Origin: Ruegeria sp. ANG-R
GTDB lineage: Bacteria; Pseudomonadota; Alphaproteobacteria; Rhodobacterales; Rhodobacteraceae
DNA length: 64,000 nt
Direction: 5' to 3'
Assembly: GCF_000813985.1 (NCBI RefSeq)
Contig: NZ_JWLJ01000001.1
Location: 1,352,453-1,416,452 of the forward strand
Part shown: positions 26,601-36,188 of the stretch, in pieces
Layout of the letters: each line of letters opens with the position of its first letter
Position numbering within the stretch: position 1 is the stretch's first letter
Position numbers and translations under genes: made by a program
The notes under the pieces: model-generated
What the model was told of the DNA's origin: nothing
Database searches by the model: none
What the model saw: the letters and a program-made list of their open reading frames with translations, nothing else

Positions 26601-27815
26601 TTACTCGGCGGGCGCTTCTGTCGCCTCGGTCTGCAGCTCGGCCACCAATTGCTTGAGCGCGCGGTTCTGTTCCGCCTCCAGATCGGCGACCGCATAGCTT
26701 TCGGCAACGGCATCTTTCGACAGAACGACGCCTTTTGTCACCGTACCGGGTGCGCCGACCGGGCCAAAGTGCTCACCATTCATCGAGAAATAGACTGACC
26801 CCGAGGCACCGGCACGCAATTGCGGCGGCTCTTCGGTCAGCGGAACTTCGAATGTGCTGCCCTGCTCGACCGTGCCGAGCGTGCCTTCGAAGATCACGCT
26901 GCCATCAGCCGCAGTGACCCGCATCCACGAGGGGTTCACGGCGACGATCTTCAGCGTTGTATCCAGTTTTTCCACCACCTGAGGTAATGCAGGGCGTTCG
27001 ACCGTATGAACCTCGGTTACCTGAATCTGCGGAGGCTCGGGCGCGCGGAACGTTCCGACATTGCGTGGGTCAAGGGTAGATATCGGTGCGTCGCGTGCGA
27101 CCAACACCGGCACATCAAGAGCCTGCGGACGATACAGACGATCCAGCGCCTCGGGACTTGGCGCCCCGGCGCTGGCAAGCTGATCGCGCTCAGGCCGGGT
27201 CTGAGCGGCGTCCAGCGGATCGAGATCGGTCAGCACGACAGGCGCCTGCTCGACCGGGCTGACCTGAACTTGCTGAATACGGTTCAGCACCGACCAACCG
27301 CCATAACCGATGCCGCCAATTACCGCGAGCAGCACCAGGGTCGATCCAATAGCGCGCGGTTCAATCTGGCTAACAACGGATTCGCGGCCCGGAATATATG
27401 GCGTGCTGGGCGAGATAAACGGATCACGCCCCATCGGCCCGCGCGTCGGCAGACCACCCTGAGGCTTCTTGACCACCGATGCCTCGGCCGACATGCCATG
27501 AGCGACTTCGAAACCGCTTTCCTGACAGAAAGTCGAGAAAGTCTCATCCGGGTTCATGCCCAGATAGCGGGCATAAGAACGCACATACCCCGCGATGAAG
27601 CCGGGTGTGTCAAAGGCATCGGGATCGGCATTTTCGATGGCGGCGATGTAGTTGGCCTTGATCCGCAGTTCGCGCTGCACGTCCAGAAGAGACTTGCCCA
27701 TCGTCGCGCGTTCGCCGCGCATGACATCACCAAGCCGTACCTCATAGTCATCAAACCCCTTCGGTCTGACGTCCATGTCTTCTTCGGAATCGCGCTGTGA
27801 TCTGCGCCCAATCAT
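26601..27815 (-). CDS. RodZ-like cytoskeletal protein (HTH_25, TM, DUF4115)
   Basis: 404 aa. An N-terminal cytosolic helix-turn-helix (LGDVMRGERATMGKSLLDVQ, LRIKANYIAAIENADPDAFD, FIAGYVRSYARYLGMNPDE) is followed by a linker, one TM helix (IGSTLVLLAVIGGIGYGGW), a periplasmic proline-rich stretch and a C-terminal beta domain (WMRVTAADGSVIFEGTLG) like DUF4115. This is the RodZ design: the HTH binds MreB and the protein keeps rod shape. An ATG at 27776 is an alternative start. Confidence 0.85.
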   Translation of the reverse strand: MIGRRSQRDSEEDMDVRPKGFDDYEVRLGDVMRGERATMGKSLLDVQRELRIKANYIAAIENADPDAFDTPGFIAGYVRSYARYLGMNPDETFSTFCQESGFEVAHGMSAEASVVKKPQGGLPTRGPMGRDPFISPSTPYIPGRESVVSQIEPRAIGSTLVLLAVIGGIGYGGWSVLNRIQQVQVSPVEQAPVVLTDLDPLDAAQTRPERDQLASAGAPSPEALDRLYRPQALDVPVLVARDAPISTLDPRNVGTFRAPEPPQIQVTEVHTVERPALPQVVEKLDTTLKIVAVNPSWMRVTAADGSVIFEGTLGTVEQGSTFEVPLTEEPPQLRAGASGSVYFSMNGEHFGPVGAPGTVTKGVVLSKDAVAESYAVADLEAEQNRALKQLVAELQTEATEAPAE

Positions 27816-27945
27816 TCCTGCTGCCCCATCTTTGCCTGTCGCGTGTTACACGCCAACGGCGAATCGCCCCTATAACGATTCGTCCATCTCTTTTGTTAGC
27901 GTAAGCCTAACACGCAGCAAACTCGTTGCACACTTTGGCGTGAGG

Positions 27946-29169
27946 TTATCCGGCAAGTTCGGCGCGATTTAGCGCACAATGTGACCAAAGTTCGTCCATC
28001 GCCTGCACCAAACGGTTCATTTCGTCAGGCCCATGCACTGGTGACGGCGTGAACCGAAGCCGTTCAGTACCACGCGGAACGGTCGGGAAATTGATTGGCT
28101 GCACATAAATGCCATAGTCTTCCAGCAACCGGTCGCTGAGGATCTTGGTATGCACAGGGTTACCGACGATCACCGGCACGATGTGGCTGCCATGATCAAT
28201 CAGCGGCAGCCCAAGGCCCTTCAGGCGCAGCTTAAGGATACTTGCCTGTGTCTGATGCTGTTCACGCAGTTCCGGTGTGCGCTTGAGATAAGCAACCGAA
28301 GCCGCCGCCCCTGCTGCGACCGCAGGCGGTAGCGACGTGGTAAAGATGAAGCCCGGCGCGTAAGACCGGATGGCGTCACACATCTTGGCGCTGGCGGCAA
28401 TATAACCACCCATAACACCGTAGGCTTTCGCCAGTGTTCCGTTGATGATGTCAATGCGATGAGCCAGACGGTCACGTTCGGTAACACCACCACCACGCGG
28501 GCCATACATACCGACCGCATGGACCTCATCGATATAGGTCAGCGCGCCGAATTCATCGGCCAGATCGCAGATTTCTTCGATCGGGCCGAAATCGCCATCC
28601 ATCGAGTAGACCGATTCAAAAGCGATCAGCTTGGGCGCAGCCGGATCATCGGCCTCAAGCAATTCACGCAGATGAGCCACATCATTGTGACGGAAGATAC
28701 GCTTGGCACCGCCATTGCGACGCACGCCTTCGATCATCGACGCATGGTTCAGCGCATCGGAATAGATGATCAGGCCGGGGAACAGCTTGGGCAACGTGCT
28801 CAGCGTTGCGTCATTGGCGATATAGGCACTGGTGAACAGCAGCGCATCCTCTTTGCCGTGCAAATCCGCCAACTCGGCTTCAAGCTGTTTGTGGTAAACG
28901 GTCGTGCCTGAAATGTTGCGGGTGCCGCCCGAGCCTGCACCGGCGGCATCCACCGCCTCGTGCATGGCGTCCAGCACAACGGGGTTCTGCCCCATGCCCA
29001 GATAATCGTTGCCACACCAGACGGTGATATTCTGCTGCGACCCGTCAGGGCAGGTCCGAACCGCGTGCGGGAAATGCCCTTTGCGGCGTTCAATATCGAT
29101 AAAGGTCCGGTAACGTCCTTCGTCATGCAGCCTGGCAATCGCTGTATCGAGCTGAGCAGTGTAGTCCAA
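27946..29169 (-). CDS. hemA: 5-aminolevulinate synthase
   Basis: 407 aa PLP enzyme that joins glycine and succinyl-CoA to make 5-aminolevulinate, the entry to haem in alphaproteobacteria. Motifs: [52 protein letters not shown], and the PLP Lys in [17 protein letters not shown]. The start is a TTG at 29169 behind a very strong AAGGAGG at normal spacing. An FNR box lies 131 bases upstream, fitting the known oxygen control of hemA in Rhodobacter. Confidence 0.97.
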   Translation of the reverse strand: MDYTAQLDTAIARLHDEGRYRTFIDIERRKGHFPHAVRTCPDGSQQNITVWCGNDYLGMGQNPVVLDAMHEAVDAAGAGSGGTRNISGTTVYHKQLEAELADLHGKEDALLFTSAYIANDATLSTLPKLFPGLIIYSDALNHASMIEGVRRNGGAKRIFRHNDVAHLRELLEADDPAAPKLIAFESVYSMDGDFGPIEEICDLADEFGALTYIDEVHAVGMYGPRGGGVTERDRLAHRIDIINGTLAKAYGVMGGYIAASAKMCDAIRSYAPGFIFTTSLPPAVAAGAAASVAYLKRTPELREQHQTQASILKLRLKGLGLPLIDHGSHIVPVIVGNPVHTKILSDRLLEDYGIYVQPINFPTVPRGTERLRFTPSPVHGPDEMNRLVQAMDELWSHCALNRAELAG

Positions 29170-29299
29170 CGGACCCTCCTTGGATGCCCGGATAATACTA
29201 TATCCGAACGACTTTTTTTGCCACTCAGCAAATCATGCGCTTACATGGCTTCGCGTTCCTCTATCCGGACTGCCTACAGCCGAACCGGTGAACCCAACT

Positions 29300-29313
29300 T
29301 TGATTTGCATCAA
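29300..29313. promoter_or_regulatory. FNR/FnrL box
   Basis: TTGATTTGCATCAA is a perfect TTGAT-N4-ATCAA palindrome, the FNR/FnrL target. It lies between hemA (start 29169) and the divergent dipeptidase gene (start 29471). In Rhodobacter sphaeroides FnrL activates hemA at low oxygen, so hemA is the likelier target. Which promoter it serves is not shown by the sequence. Confidence 0.75.
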
Positions 29314-29470
29314 ATACCGGGTAAGGCGCAGCACGACAAGTAAAGTTACGGCAACCAGACGCGAGGAAACGACGCAGGCAATTTCGCCCGCTTTGCAGGC
29401 AAAACGTGCTGGACGGCCCCGTCTGCGCTGCTAGGCTCTGCGCCAAAACCAGACCTTTCAGGAGAGCCCC

Positions 29471-30859
29471 ATGTCGCTTGACGCCGTACTCAGCCGGATC
29501 GATACCGATCTGAACACCTCTATCGATCGCCTGATGGAGTTCCTGCGTATCCCCTCAATTTCGACTGATCCGGCATTTAAAGAGAATGTCGACAAGGCCG
29601 CAGATTGGTTGGTGGCCGATCTGCAAAGTATCGGCATCAAGGCGGAAAAGCGTGAAACTCCGGGCCACCCCATGGTCGTTGGCCATGTTGGTGAGGGCAG
29701 TGAAGGACCGCATGTCCTGTTCTACGGTCACTACGATGTGCAACCGGTTGACCCGCTGGACCTGTGGAACCGCGACCCGTTCGATCCGGCGTTGGAAGAC
29801 ACCGTGCACGGGCAAGTGATCCGCGGTCGGGGCTCCTCGGATGACAAGGGCCAGCTGATGACCTTCGTCGAAGCCTGCCGCGCGTGGAAAGCTGTTCATG
29901 GTACTCTGCCCTGCCGTATCACCTTCTTCTTTGAAGGCGAGGAGGAATCCGGATCGCCCTCGCTGGTGCCGTTCCTTGAGGAAAACAAAGCCGAGCTTCA
30001 GGCTGATCTTGCTCTGGTCTGTGACACCTCGATGGTCTCGCGCGGCGTGCCATCGATCGCGTCGCAACTGCGTGGTATGCTGAAAGACGAGTTCACGATC
30101 ACCGGCCCGCGCATCGACCTGCATTCCGGCCACTATGGCGGCCCCGGTCTGAACCCACTGCGAGAGCTGTCGCGTATCGTCGCCTCATTCTACGACGAAG
30201 AAACCGGACGCGTGGCGGTCGACGGTTTCTACGAAGGCGTGCACGAGGTCCCTGCCGAGCAACTGCGCCAGTGGCAGAACTGTGGGTTCGACGAGGCGGA
30301 ATATCTGAACTCGGTTGGCTATTCCGAGCCCCATGGCGAAAAAGGATATTCAACGCTGGAACAGCAGTGGGCACGTCCGACGCTCGAAGTGAACGGCCTC
30401 TGGGGCGGATACAACGGCGCCGGCTCCAAAACCGTGATCCCATCCGAGGCACATTGCAAGATCACCTGCCGCCTAGTCGGCGATATGGACCCGGATGCGC
30501 TGCGCAACAAAATCCGCAGACACGTCGAAGATCGGCTGTCTCCCGATGCCAAAGTGGTCTGGGACAACGATCTCGAAGGCTCGCCCGCCTCAGTCATGAA
30601 TCTCGACCGCCCAGAATTCGAAGCCGCCCGCAGTGCACTTTCAGACGAATGGGAACGCGAGGCCGTTTTCACCGGTATGGGCGGCTCCATTCCCGTTGTC
30701 GGGTACTTCAATACGGTCCTGGGGTTGGATTCGATGCTGGTCGGCTACGCCAATGACGACGATGCGATCCATTCGCCGAACGAGAAATACGATGTCAAGA
30801 GCTTCCACAAGGGTATCCGCTCATGGGCGCGTATTCTGGAGGCCCTGACCAAGAAATAA
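29471..30859 (+). CDS. M20 family metallodipeptidase
   Basis: 462 aa cytosolic zinc peptidase. The metal site is clear: His and Asp in LFYGHYDVQPVDP, Asp in RGSSDDKGQLMTF, the catalytic Glu pair in FEGEEESGSPS, and a His in LHSGHYGGPGLNP. A lid/dimerisation domain interrupts the catalytic domain around residues 215-330. It most likely cleaves dipeptides (CNDP-like subgroup). The ATG at 29471 follows CAGGAGAGCCCC. It is a single gene followed by a palindrome cluster. Confidence 0.92.
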   Translation: MSLDAVLSRIDTDLNTSIDRLMEFLRIPSISTDPAFKENVDKAADWLVADLQSIGIKAEKRETPGHPMVVGHVGEGSEGPHVLFYGHYDVQPVDPLDLWNRDPFDPALEDTVHGQVIRGRGSSDDKGQLMTFVEACRAWKAVHGTLPCRITFFFEGEEESGSPSLVPFLEENKAELQADLALVCDTSMVSRGVPSIASQLRGMLKDEFTITGPRIDLHSGHYGGPGLNPLRELSRIVASFYDEETGRVAVDGFYEGVHEVPAEQLRQWQNCGFDEAEYLNSVGYSEPHGEKGYSTLEQQWARPTLEVNGLWGGYNGAGSKTVIPSEAHCKITCRLVGDMDPDALRNKIRRHVEDRLSPDAKVVWDNDLEGSPASVMNLDRPEFEAARSALSDEWEREAVFTGMGGSIPVVGYFNTVLGLDSMLVGYANDDDAIHSPNEKYDVKSFHKGIRSWARILEALTKK

Positions 30860-30870
30860 GTCCGGGTCTT

Positions 30871-30887
30871 GCGAGGCTCTGCCTCGC
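30871..30887. repeat. Perfect 7-bp hairpin, first of a palindrome cluster
   Basis: GCGAGGC, loop TCT, GCCTCGC. It is 12 bases after the dipeptidase stop and next to the longer imperfect palindrome at 30889-30951. Confidence 0.6.
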
Positions 30888-30888
30888 G

Positions 30889-30951
30889 CTCCGGGATATT
30901 TATAGCCAGATGAAGAGCGGCCGCCTGCTTCATCTGGCCAAAAATACTCCG
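30889..30951. repeat. Long imperfect palindrome, REP-like
   Basis: The left arm (30889-30915; ...ATATTTATAGCCAGATGAAG) and right arm (30928-30954; CTTCATCTGGCCAAAAATAC...) match at about 22 of 27 positions as an inverted repeat around AGCGGCCGCCTG. I recall similar CCAGATGAAG palindromes in intergenic DNA of other Roseobacter genomes, but only one copy is seen in this window. It may act as a two-way transcription stop or a REP-like element. Confidence 0.6.
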
Positions 30952-30974
30952 GGGGAGTCGCGGCTTGCCGCGGC

Positions 30975-30989
30975 GGGGGCAGAGCCCCC
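30975..30989. terminator. GC hairpin between convergent dipeptidase and lpdA genes
   Basis: GGGGGC, loop AGA, GCCCCC, followed by TTCCCTT on the plus strand. It is 5 bases past the lpdA stop on the other side, so it could stop transcription from both directions. Confidence 0.5.
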
Positions 30990-30994
30990 TTCCC

Positions 30995-32389
30995 TTACAT
31001 GTGGATCACGCGCCCATAGGCATCCAGAACGCTCTCGTGCATCATCTCTGACAGAGTCGGATGAGGGAAGACCGTGTTCATCAGGTCTTCTTCGGTGGTT
31101 TCCAACTGCCGGCCGACCACATACCCCTGAATCAGCTCGGTCACTTCGGCACCAATCATATGGGCGCCGAGCAGTTCACCGGTCTTTGCGTCGAACACGG
31201 TCTTGATCAGCCCCTCAGGTTCACCCAGCGCGATGGCCTTGCCATTACCGATGAACGGGAAGCGTCCGACCTTGATGTCATAGCCCAACTCTTTGGCCTT
31301 GGCTTCGCTATACCCGACCGAAGCGACCTGAGGCTGGCAATAGGTGCAGCCTGCGATGCTCTCGGGTTTGACTGGATGTGCGTGCTTGCCGGCGATCAGT
31401 TCCGCGACCATGACACCCTCATGGCTGGCCTTGTGTGCGAGCCACGGCGCGCCGGCGATGTCACCAATCGCATACAGCCCGTCTACACCGGTGCGACAGA
31501 ATTCATCCGTCACGACATGAGTGCGATCGATCTTGACGCCCAAAGCCTCTAGCCCGAGGTGTTCGACATTGCCGACAATGCCCACAGCCGAGATCACGGT
31601 ATCGAAGTCGTGTTTTTCGACCTTGCCCTTGACCTCGATATGGGCGGTGACCTTGCCTTTGCCGCGATCCAGCTGTTTGACCATCGCCTTTTCCATGATG
31701 GTCATACCCTGCTTGGTGAAGGCCTTCTTCGCAAACGCGCTGATCTCGGCATCTTCGACCGGCAAAACGCGATCCATCACTTCAACCACGGTCGTATCCG
31801 CGCCCAACGTATTGTAGAAGCTGGCGAATTCGATCCCGATCGCGCCTGAGCCGATGACCAGCAGTTTTTTGGGCATCCGGGGCGGTTGCAGCGCGTGTTT
31901 GTAGGTCCAGACCAGATCGCCATCGGCCTCGAGCCCCGGCAGCTCGCGCGCACGCGCGCCGGTGGCCAGAACGATGTTCTTTGCGGTCAGTTCTTCCATG
32001 CCCTTGTCGGTTTTGACGCTGACCTTGCCCTTCGCGGGGATCATCGCCTCACCCATCACCACGGTCACTTTGTTCTTCTTGAGCAAATGACCGATGCCGC
32101 CGGAAAGCTGCGCCGCTACACCGCGCGAGCGTTTGACCACCGCGTCCAGATCATAACCGACCTTGTCAGCTTTCAGGCCAAAATCCTTGGCCCGCTCCAT
32201 CAGATGAAACACTTCGGACGAGCGCAGAAGCGCCTTGGTGGGGATACAACCCCAGTTCAGGCAGATTCCGCCCAGATGTTCACGCTCGACAACGGCGGTT
32301 TTCAGGCCCAGCTGCGCCGCGCGAATAGCGGCCACATAGCCACCGGGGCCAGCCCCGATTACGATCAGATCATAGGATTGTGCAGCCAT
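30995..32389 (-). CDS. lpdA: Dihydrolipoamide dehydrogenase (E3)
   Basis: 464 aa flavoprotein that reoxidises the lipoyl arms of 2-oxoacid dehydrogenase complexes. FAD motif IGAGPGGYVAAIRAAQLG; redox disulfide in GGICLNWGCIPTKALL; NAD motif IGSGAIGIEFASFYNTLGA; second FAD motif GLYAIGDIAGAPWLAHKA; C-terminal base His in HPTLSEMMHES. The ATG at 32389 follows GAGAGG. Just upstream lies an 18-bp palindrome almost identical to the one before pdhA, so this E3 probably serves the pyruvate dehydrogenase at 48668-52606. Confidence 0.97.
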   Translation of the reverse strand: MAAQSYDLIVIGAGPGGYVAAIRAAQLGLKTAVVEREHLGGICLNWGCIPTKALLRSSEVFHLMERAKDFGLKADKVGYDLDAVVKRSRGVAAQLSGGIGHLLKKNKVTVVMGEAMIPAKGKVSVKTDKGMEELTAKNIVLATGARARELPGLEADGDLVWTYKHALQPPRMPKKLLVIGSGAIGIEFASFYNTLGADTTVVEVMDRVLPVEDAEISAFAKKAFTKQGMTIMEKAMVKQLDRGKGKVTAHIEVKGKVEKHDFDTVISAVGIVGNVEHLGLEALGVKIDRTHVVTDEFCRTGVDGLYAIGDIAGAPWLAHKASHEGVMVAELIAGKHAHPVKPESIAGCTYCQPQVASVGYSEAKAKELGYDIKVGRFPFIGNGKAIALGEPEGLIKTVFDAKTGELLGAHMIGAEVTELIQGYVVGRQLETTEEDLMNTVFPHPTLSEMMHESVLDAYGRVIHM

Positions 32390-32421
32390 GTTTCCCTCTC
32401 GGCACAGATCGGTTCAAAAAC

Positions 32422-32439
32422 TAGTTTACCGTTAAACTA
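32422..32439 (-). promoter_or_regulatory. Operator-like palindrome upstream of lpdA, shared with pdhA
   Basis: Read in the direction of lpdA: TAGTTTAACGGTAAACTA, two 7-bp arms around ACGG, ending 33 bases before the ATG. The copy before pdhA (48623-48640) reads TAGTTTAACGCTAAACTA: 17 of 18 bases agree, in the same orientation to the gene. After the palindrome both leaders also share CCGAGAGGG near the ribosome site. This is what a common repressor or activator site would look like. The regulator is not identified. Confidence 0.75.
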
Positions 32440-32602
32440 TTTTTTACAACGCATCAACATCAGAGCCCGCGACATATGTGACGCGGGGTAAGATCACCAA
32501 TATCAAGCTGATTTCAGCCTATACCCGCACCCGCGCAAAGGCTAGAACTGAGACCTCAGCAACCATCTGTTTTTAACATTCCCGGTTTTCGAAAGGCGTA
32601 TC

Positions 32603-33034
32603 ATGGCCAAAACGCTCAAAGATTTACTGCTCGCTCTTTTGAACGCAACTTTGATCCTGCTGGCGTTGTGCCTTTTCCTGGGTTGGAAACTTGCGCAATC
32701 CGTCGACCATATCCGAACCGGGTTTGCGGAGAACCTGCAGCTGGTGGCACCGTTGCGCGAGCAGGCGCAGGGTATTCGTGGGGAACTGACTGCGCTGCGC
32801 AGCGATCTGGCCTCGCTCAGTCAGGGGACACAGCTTGATACGACAACCCGTCAACAGTTGGGCACCGCCCTGCAGCGGCTGAGCAATCTGGAAGGTAAGC
32901 TTGAAGATACACAGGCCCGTCTTGCGAACCTTGTCGACAACCCGGAAGACCTGATTGACTACGCCATCACGACGTCCGCCGACACCATCACCGATCAGCT
33001 TCTGACCGTGAAAGGATGCGAGCCCGCGACTTAA
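32603..33034 (+). CDS. Small membrane-anchored coiled-coil protein, unknown
   Basis: 143 aa. One N-terminal TM helix (LLLALLNATLILLALCLFLG) precedes a long helical region with heptad character (LVAPLREQAQGIRGELTALR, LSNLEGKLEDTQARLANLVD), and the end is charged and short. The ATG at 32603 has GAAAGGCG before it. I do not recognise a family. It is divergent from lpdA and overlaps the convergent DUF924 gene by 4 bp. Confidence 0.7.
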   Translation: MAKTLKDLLLALLNATLILLALCLFLGWKLAQSVDHIRTGFAENLQLVAPLREQAQGIRGELTALRSDLASLSQGTQLDTTTRQQLGTALQRLSNLEGKLEDTQARLANLVDNPEDLIDYAITTSADTITDQLLTVKGCEPAT

Positions 33035-33609
33035 GTCGCGGCCTGCAACTCTCGCACTGTCGACCCGTAACCGCCATTGCTGACATACGCGGCTTCGTGT
33101 TCAGTGGTCGGGCGTTCCAGCGCATCGTTTCTATATGGGAAACGACCGAACATTCGGATCACCTCGCGATGCGCCCGGGCGTGCAACAGATTGCTGTCGC
33201 CGCCTTCCGGCATCCGCTCGATCATGAGGCGCACGCAGCGCTCCTGATCGCACAGGTTTTCCGAGTGCATCATCGGCAGGTAAAAGAACTGCCGCGCCGG
33301 TTCGTCGATCTTCAGATCCCAGCCCTTGTCGACCGCGCATTTCGCAGCCGCCAGCGCCGCCCGGTCCGATGCGAAGGCCTGTTTGCTTCCCCGGAACATG
33401 TTGCGAGGCAACTGATCCATAAGGATAATATAGGCCAGCGATCCGCTGGGATAGGTTAGCCAGAGCGAGAATTTACCCTCACACGCGGCTTCCCATGTTT
33501 TAAGAAATCTATCCCGAATCCGCGCGTCCAGCGCCTCATCTTGCAGGTACCACCCCTCGGGGCCAACCTCATCTAACCAAAAACTCAATACTTCTTCAGG
33601 ACCAACCAT
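33031..33609 (-). CDS. DUF924 family protein
   Basis: 192 aa. The pattern VLSFWLDEVGPEGWYLQDEA at the start, DQLPRNMFRGSKQAFASD in the middle and FGRFPYRNDALERPTTEHE near the end are the recognised DUF924 blocks, an all-helical fold resembling TPR proteins. Function is unknown. The ATG is at 33609. Single gene, 107 bp from the MFS gene on the same strand. Confidence 0.88.
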   Translation of the reverse strand: MVGPEEVLSFWLDEVGPEGWYLQDEALDARIRDRFLKTWEAACEGKFSLWLTYPSGSLAYIILMDQLPRNMFRGSKQAFASDRAALAAAKCAVDKGWDLKIDEPARQFFYLPMMHSENLCDQERCVRLMIERMPEGGDSNLLHARAHREVIRMFGRFPYRNDALERPTTEHEAAYVSNGGYGSTVRELQAAT

Positions 33610-33716
33610 TGCCCTAGACTCCGTAATTGTCCTCCCCAGGACGTAACGTCATTAAAATCTCTTTTACAGATTTGTGACAGTAACATATTGCAACACAAAA
33701 GTCACATTTCCGGCGC

Positions 33717-34988
33717 TCAAGCGGGTTCCTGCGCATCCTGCTCGTCCTGTGCCGCCTCGATGGCAACTTCTTGCGCGACTTCCAAAGCAACGGGCGACGA
33801 TGTCGGATAGATCGCCGCAATTGTTCCAGTCTCATCCACAGGTTTGTAGACGCGCTGGGTCATCCGGTAGGCAGCATACGCGGCCATGATGAACATCAGT
33901 GTTGCTATAAACAGGAAAAAGCCTTGTGGTCCGAGCACGCCAGCCCCCATCAGCCAACCGGTGATAATTGGACCTGCGATTGCGCCCAAGCCGTTAATAA
34001 AGACCAGACCGCCTGAAGCTGCCGACATATCGTCATACTCCAGGTAGTCATTGGTATAGGCGATCAACAGTGAATAGAGCGGGCTTGTCATGCCCCCGAT
34101 CATGAAGGCAGCTACGAGAAGCATGGTGAAAGTGACGCCCAGCATCATGCCGATCACAGCGCCTACCCCGCCGACGGCGGCGACCAGCATGATCAGCAGG
34201 CGGCGATCCATTCTGTCGGACATCCACCCCAGAGGATACTGCAGGACGACAGCGCCGATATAAAACACCGCGACGAAGGTCGAAATCTCGACCAGACTCA
34301 ACCCCACCTGAGCGCCATAGACGGCGCTCATCCCGAATTGTGCCGAGAATATTCCGCCCAGCAAAAACATACCGACACAGCCCAGTGGCGATGTCTCCAT
34401 CAGCTGGCGCAAGGTCATCGGTTTGGTCGTATCGAAGGCAGGCGTCGGAGAGATGGACAGCAGAATAGGCGCGAACGAGACCGAAACCAGAATCGATGCG
34501 ATAACAAATGTCTCATATCCGGCGGGGTCACCGACCAGCAGCAACGCCTGCGCACTCACGACCCCGGTCATCTGCACCATCATATAGAGGGACAGCGCCT
34601 GCCCCCGGTTCTCGTTATTGGCCGCGTTGTTCAACCAGCTTTCGGCGGTCACGTACACGCCCGAGAAACAAAATCCGATCACCACACGACCCAGCGACCA
34701 TGCAACCGGATCGGCCAGCATCGGATACATGATCATGACGGCAGAGATGAACGACGCCAGCGCTGCGAAAACGCGCACGTGCCCCACGCGCCGGATCATC
34801 TCGGGTGCCAAACGCGACCCTCCCAGGAAGCCGACAAAATAGGCCGACATCACGAAAGACATCTCGAAGGTCGAGAATCCCTCGATCTCGCCGCGTACGC
34901 CCAGCAACGTGCCTTGCAGGCCGTTGCCGACCATCAGCAATCCCATTCCAAGAAGAAGCGCCCAAGCGCTGGAAAGAACCTGAAGCAT
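33717..34988 (-). CDS. Major facilitator superfamily transporter, YcaD-like
   Basis: About 423 aa with twelve probable TM helices. MFS loop signature between helices 2 and 3 (GGSRLAPEMIRRVGHVRVFA) and the symmetric one in the second half (GWMSDRMDRRLLIMLVAA). The overall pattern (WALLLGMGLLMVGNGLQGTL, SAYFVGFLGG, GYVTAESWLNN-like) fits the YcaD/DHA-like group; the cargo is unknown. The C-terminal tail is rich in Glu, Gln and Ala. The ATG at 34988 with AGG upstream is better placed than the one at 35045. Confidence 0.85.
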   Translation of the reverse strand: MLQVLSSAWALLLGMGLLMVGNGLQGTLLGVRGEIEGFSTFEMSFVMSAYFVGFLGGSRLAPEMIRRVGHVRVFAALASFISAVMIMYPMLADPVAWSLGRVVIGFCFSGVYVTAESWLNNAANNENRGQALSLYMMVQMTGVVSAQALLLVGDPAGYETFVIASILVSVSFAPILLSISPTPAFDTTKPMTLRQLMETSPLGCVGMFLLGGIFSAQFGMSAVYGAQVGLSLVEISTFVAVFYIGAVVLQYPLGWMSDRMDRRLLIMLVAAVGGVGAVIGMMLGVTFTMLLVAAFMIGGMTSPLYSLLIAYTNDYLEYDDMSAASGGLVFINGLGAIAGPIITGWLMGAGVLGPQGFFLFIATLMFIMAAYAAYRMTQRVYKPVDETGTIAAIYPTSSPVALEVAQEVAIEAAQDEQDAQEPA

Positions 34989-35097
34989 TCTGCCTATCCA
35001 AAATTGCTGACGTGGTTTTCTGTTCGCTTTGCAATCAATTATCATCCGCGTCGCGCCTGTCTACGACATTGTGGCGGCGCGGATGGTAAAGATACGA

Positions 35098-36144
35098 CTA
35101 CGGGATCAACAGCGACGCGTCGCCATACGAGAAAAAACGATACTCGCAGGCGATAGCGTGATCGTAGATCGCTTTGACCCGTTGCTGCCCCATCAGCGCC
35201 GAAACCAGCATAAGCAGCGTGGATTTTGGCAGATGGAAATTGGTCATCAAGGCATCGGCGACGTGAAACCGAAAGCCGGGGAAGATGAAGATGTCGGTCT
35301 CACCTTCCCACGGTTCAATCCTTCCGCTCCGCGCCGCGCTTTCGATCAGGCGCAAGGCCGTGGTTCCCACGGGGATGATCCGCCCGCCCGCCGCTTTGGT
35401 CGCGGCAATCTCGGCAGCGGCCTGCGCGCTGACCCGCCCCCATTCGGCGTGCATCTTGTGAGTGGTCACATCTTCGACCTTGACCGGCAGGAACGTGCCT
35501 GCGCCCACATGCAACGTTACATGGCTGAACGCGACGCCACGCGCAGCCAGCTTCGCCAACAATGCGTCATCGAAATGCAGTGACGCCGTCGGGGCTGCGA
35601 CAGCACCGGAATTCCGCGCCCACACAGTTTGGTAATCGGTCTTGTCCTGTTCGTCCGCAGCACGTTTCGCCGCGATGTAGGGCGGCAATGGCATCGCCCC
35701 GGCCCGCTCCAATGCGCGGTCAAAATCCTCTCCGGTCAGATTGAAGCGCAGATAGGCCTGGCCGTCGGCGACCCGGGCCAGTGTCGCGCTCAGATCGTCC
35801 GAGAACACGATCTCTTCGCCGGGCCTGATCTTCTTCAACGGCTTGATCAGCGCAGCCCAGCAGCCATCTGATTGCGGGTCCAGCAACGTCGCTTCGATCG
35901 CGGCAGAGACCGGACCTTGTGCGCTGTCCCGGTGGCGGCGACCACTGAGCCGCGCGGGGATCACGCGGGTATCGTTCAGCACCAGACGGTCACCGGGCTG
36001 CAAAATGTCCGGCAGGTCGAACACATGCCGATCCATCTGGACATCGCCCTGCGCCAGCAGCAGGCGCGCCGACGACCGCGGACTGGCGGGCCGCGTGGCA
36101 ATCAGGTCTTCAGGCAGGTGGAAATCAAAATCGCTGAGTTTCAT
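35098..36144 (-). CDS. queA: tRNA preQ1(34) S-adenosylmethionine ribosyltransferase-isomerase
   Basis: 348 aa. Builds epoxyqueuosine from preQ1 in tRNA by moving and rearranging the ribose of SAM. The frame starts [20 protein letters not shown] and shows [53 protein letters not shown] and [17 protein letters not shown], all standard QueA blocks. The longer frame to 36180 adds 12 unlikely residues. The end of the gene on the strand toward 35098 is close to the MFS gene, and the large AsmA-like gene stands 44 bp upstream. Confidence 0.96.
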   Translation of the reverse strand: MKLSDFDFHLPEDLIATRPASPRSSARLLLAQGDVQMDRHVFDLPDILQPGDRLVLNDTRVIPARLSGRRHRDSAQGPVSAAIEATLLDPQSDGCWAALIKPLKKIRPGEEIVFSDDLSATLARVADGQAYLRFNLTGEDFDRALERAGAMPLPPYIAAKRAADEQDKTDYQTVWARNSGAVAAPTASLHFDDALLAKLAARGVAFSHVTLHVGAGTFLPVKVEDVTTHKMHAEWGRVSAQAAAEIAATKAAGGRIIPVGTTALRLIESAARSGRIEPWEGETDIFIFPGFRFHVADALMTNFHLPKSTLLMLVSALMGQQRVKAIYDHAIACEYRFFSYGDASLLIP

Positions 36145-36188
36145 GGCCGCGCCATACATCGGCCCGACAGATTCGGCCACCGCTCAGA

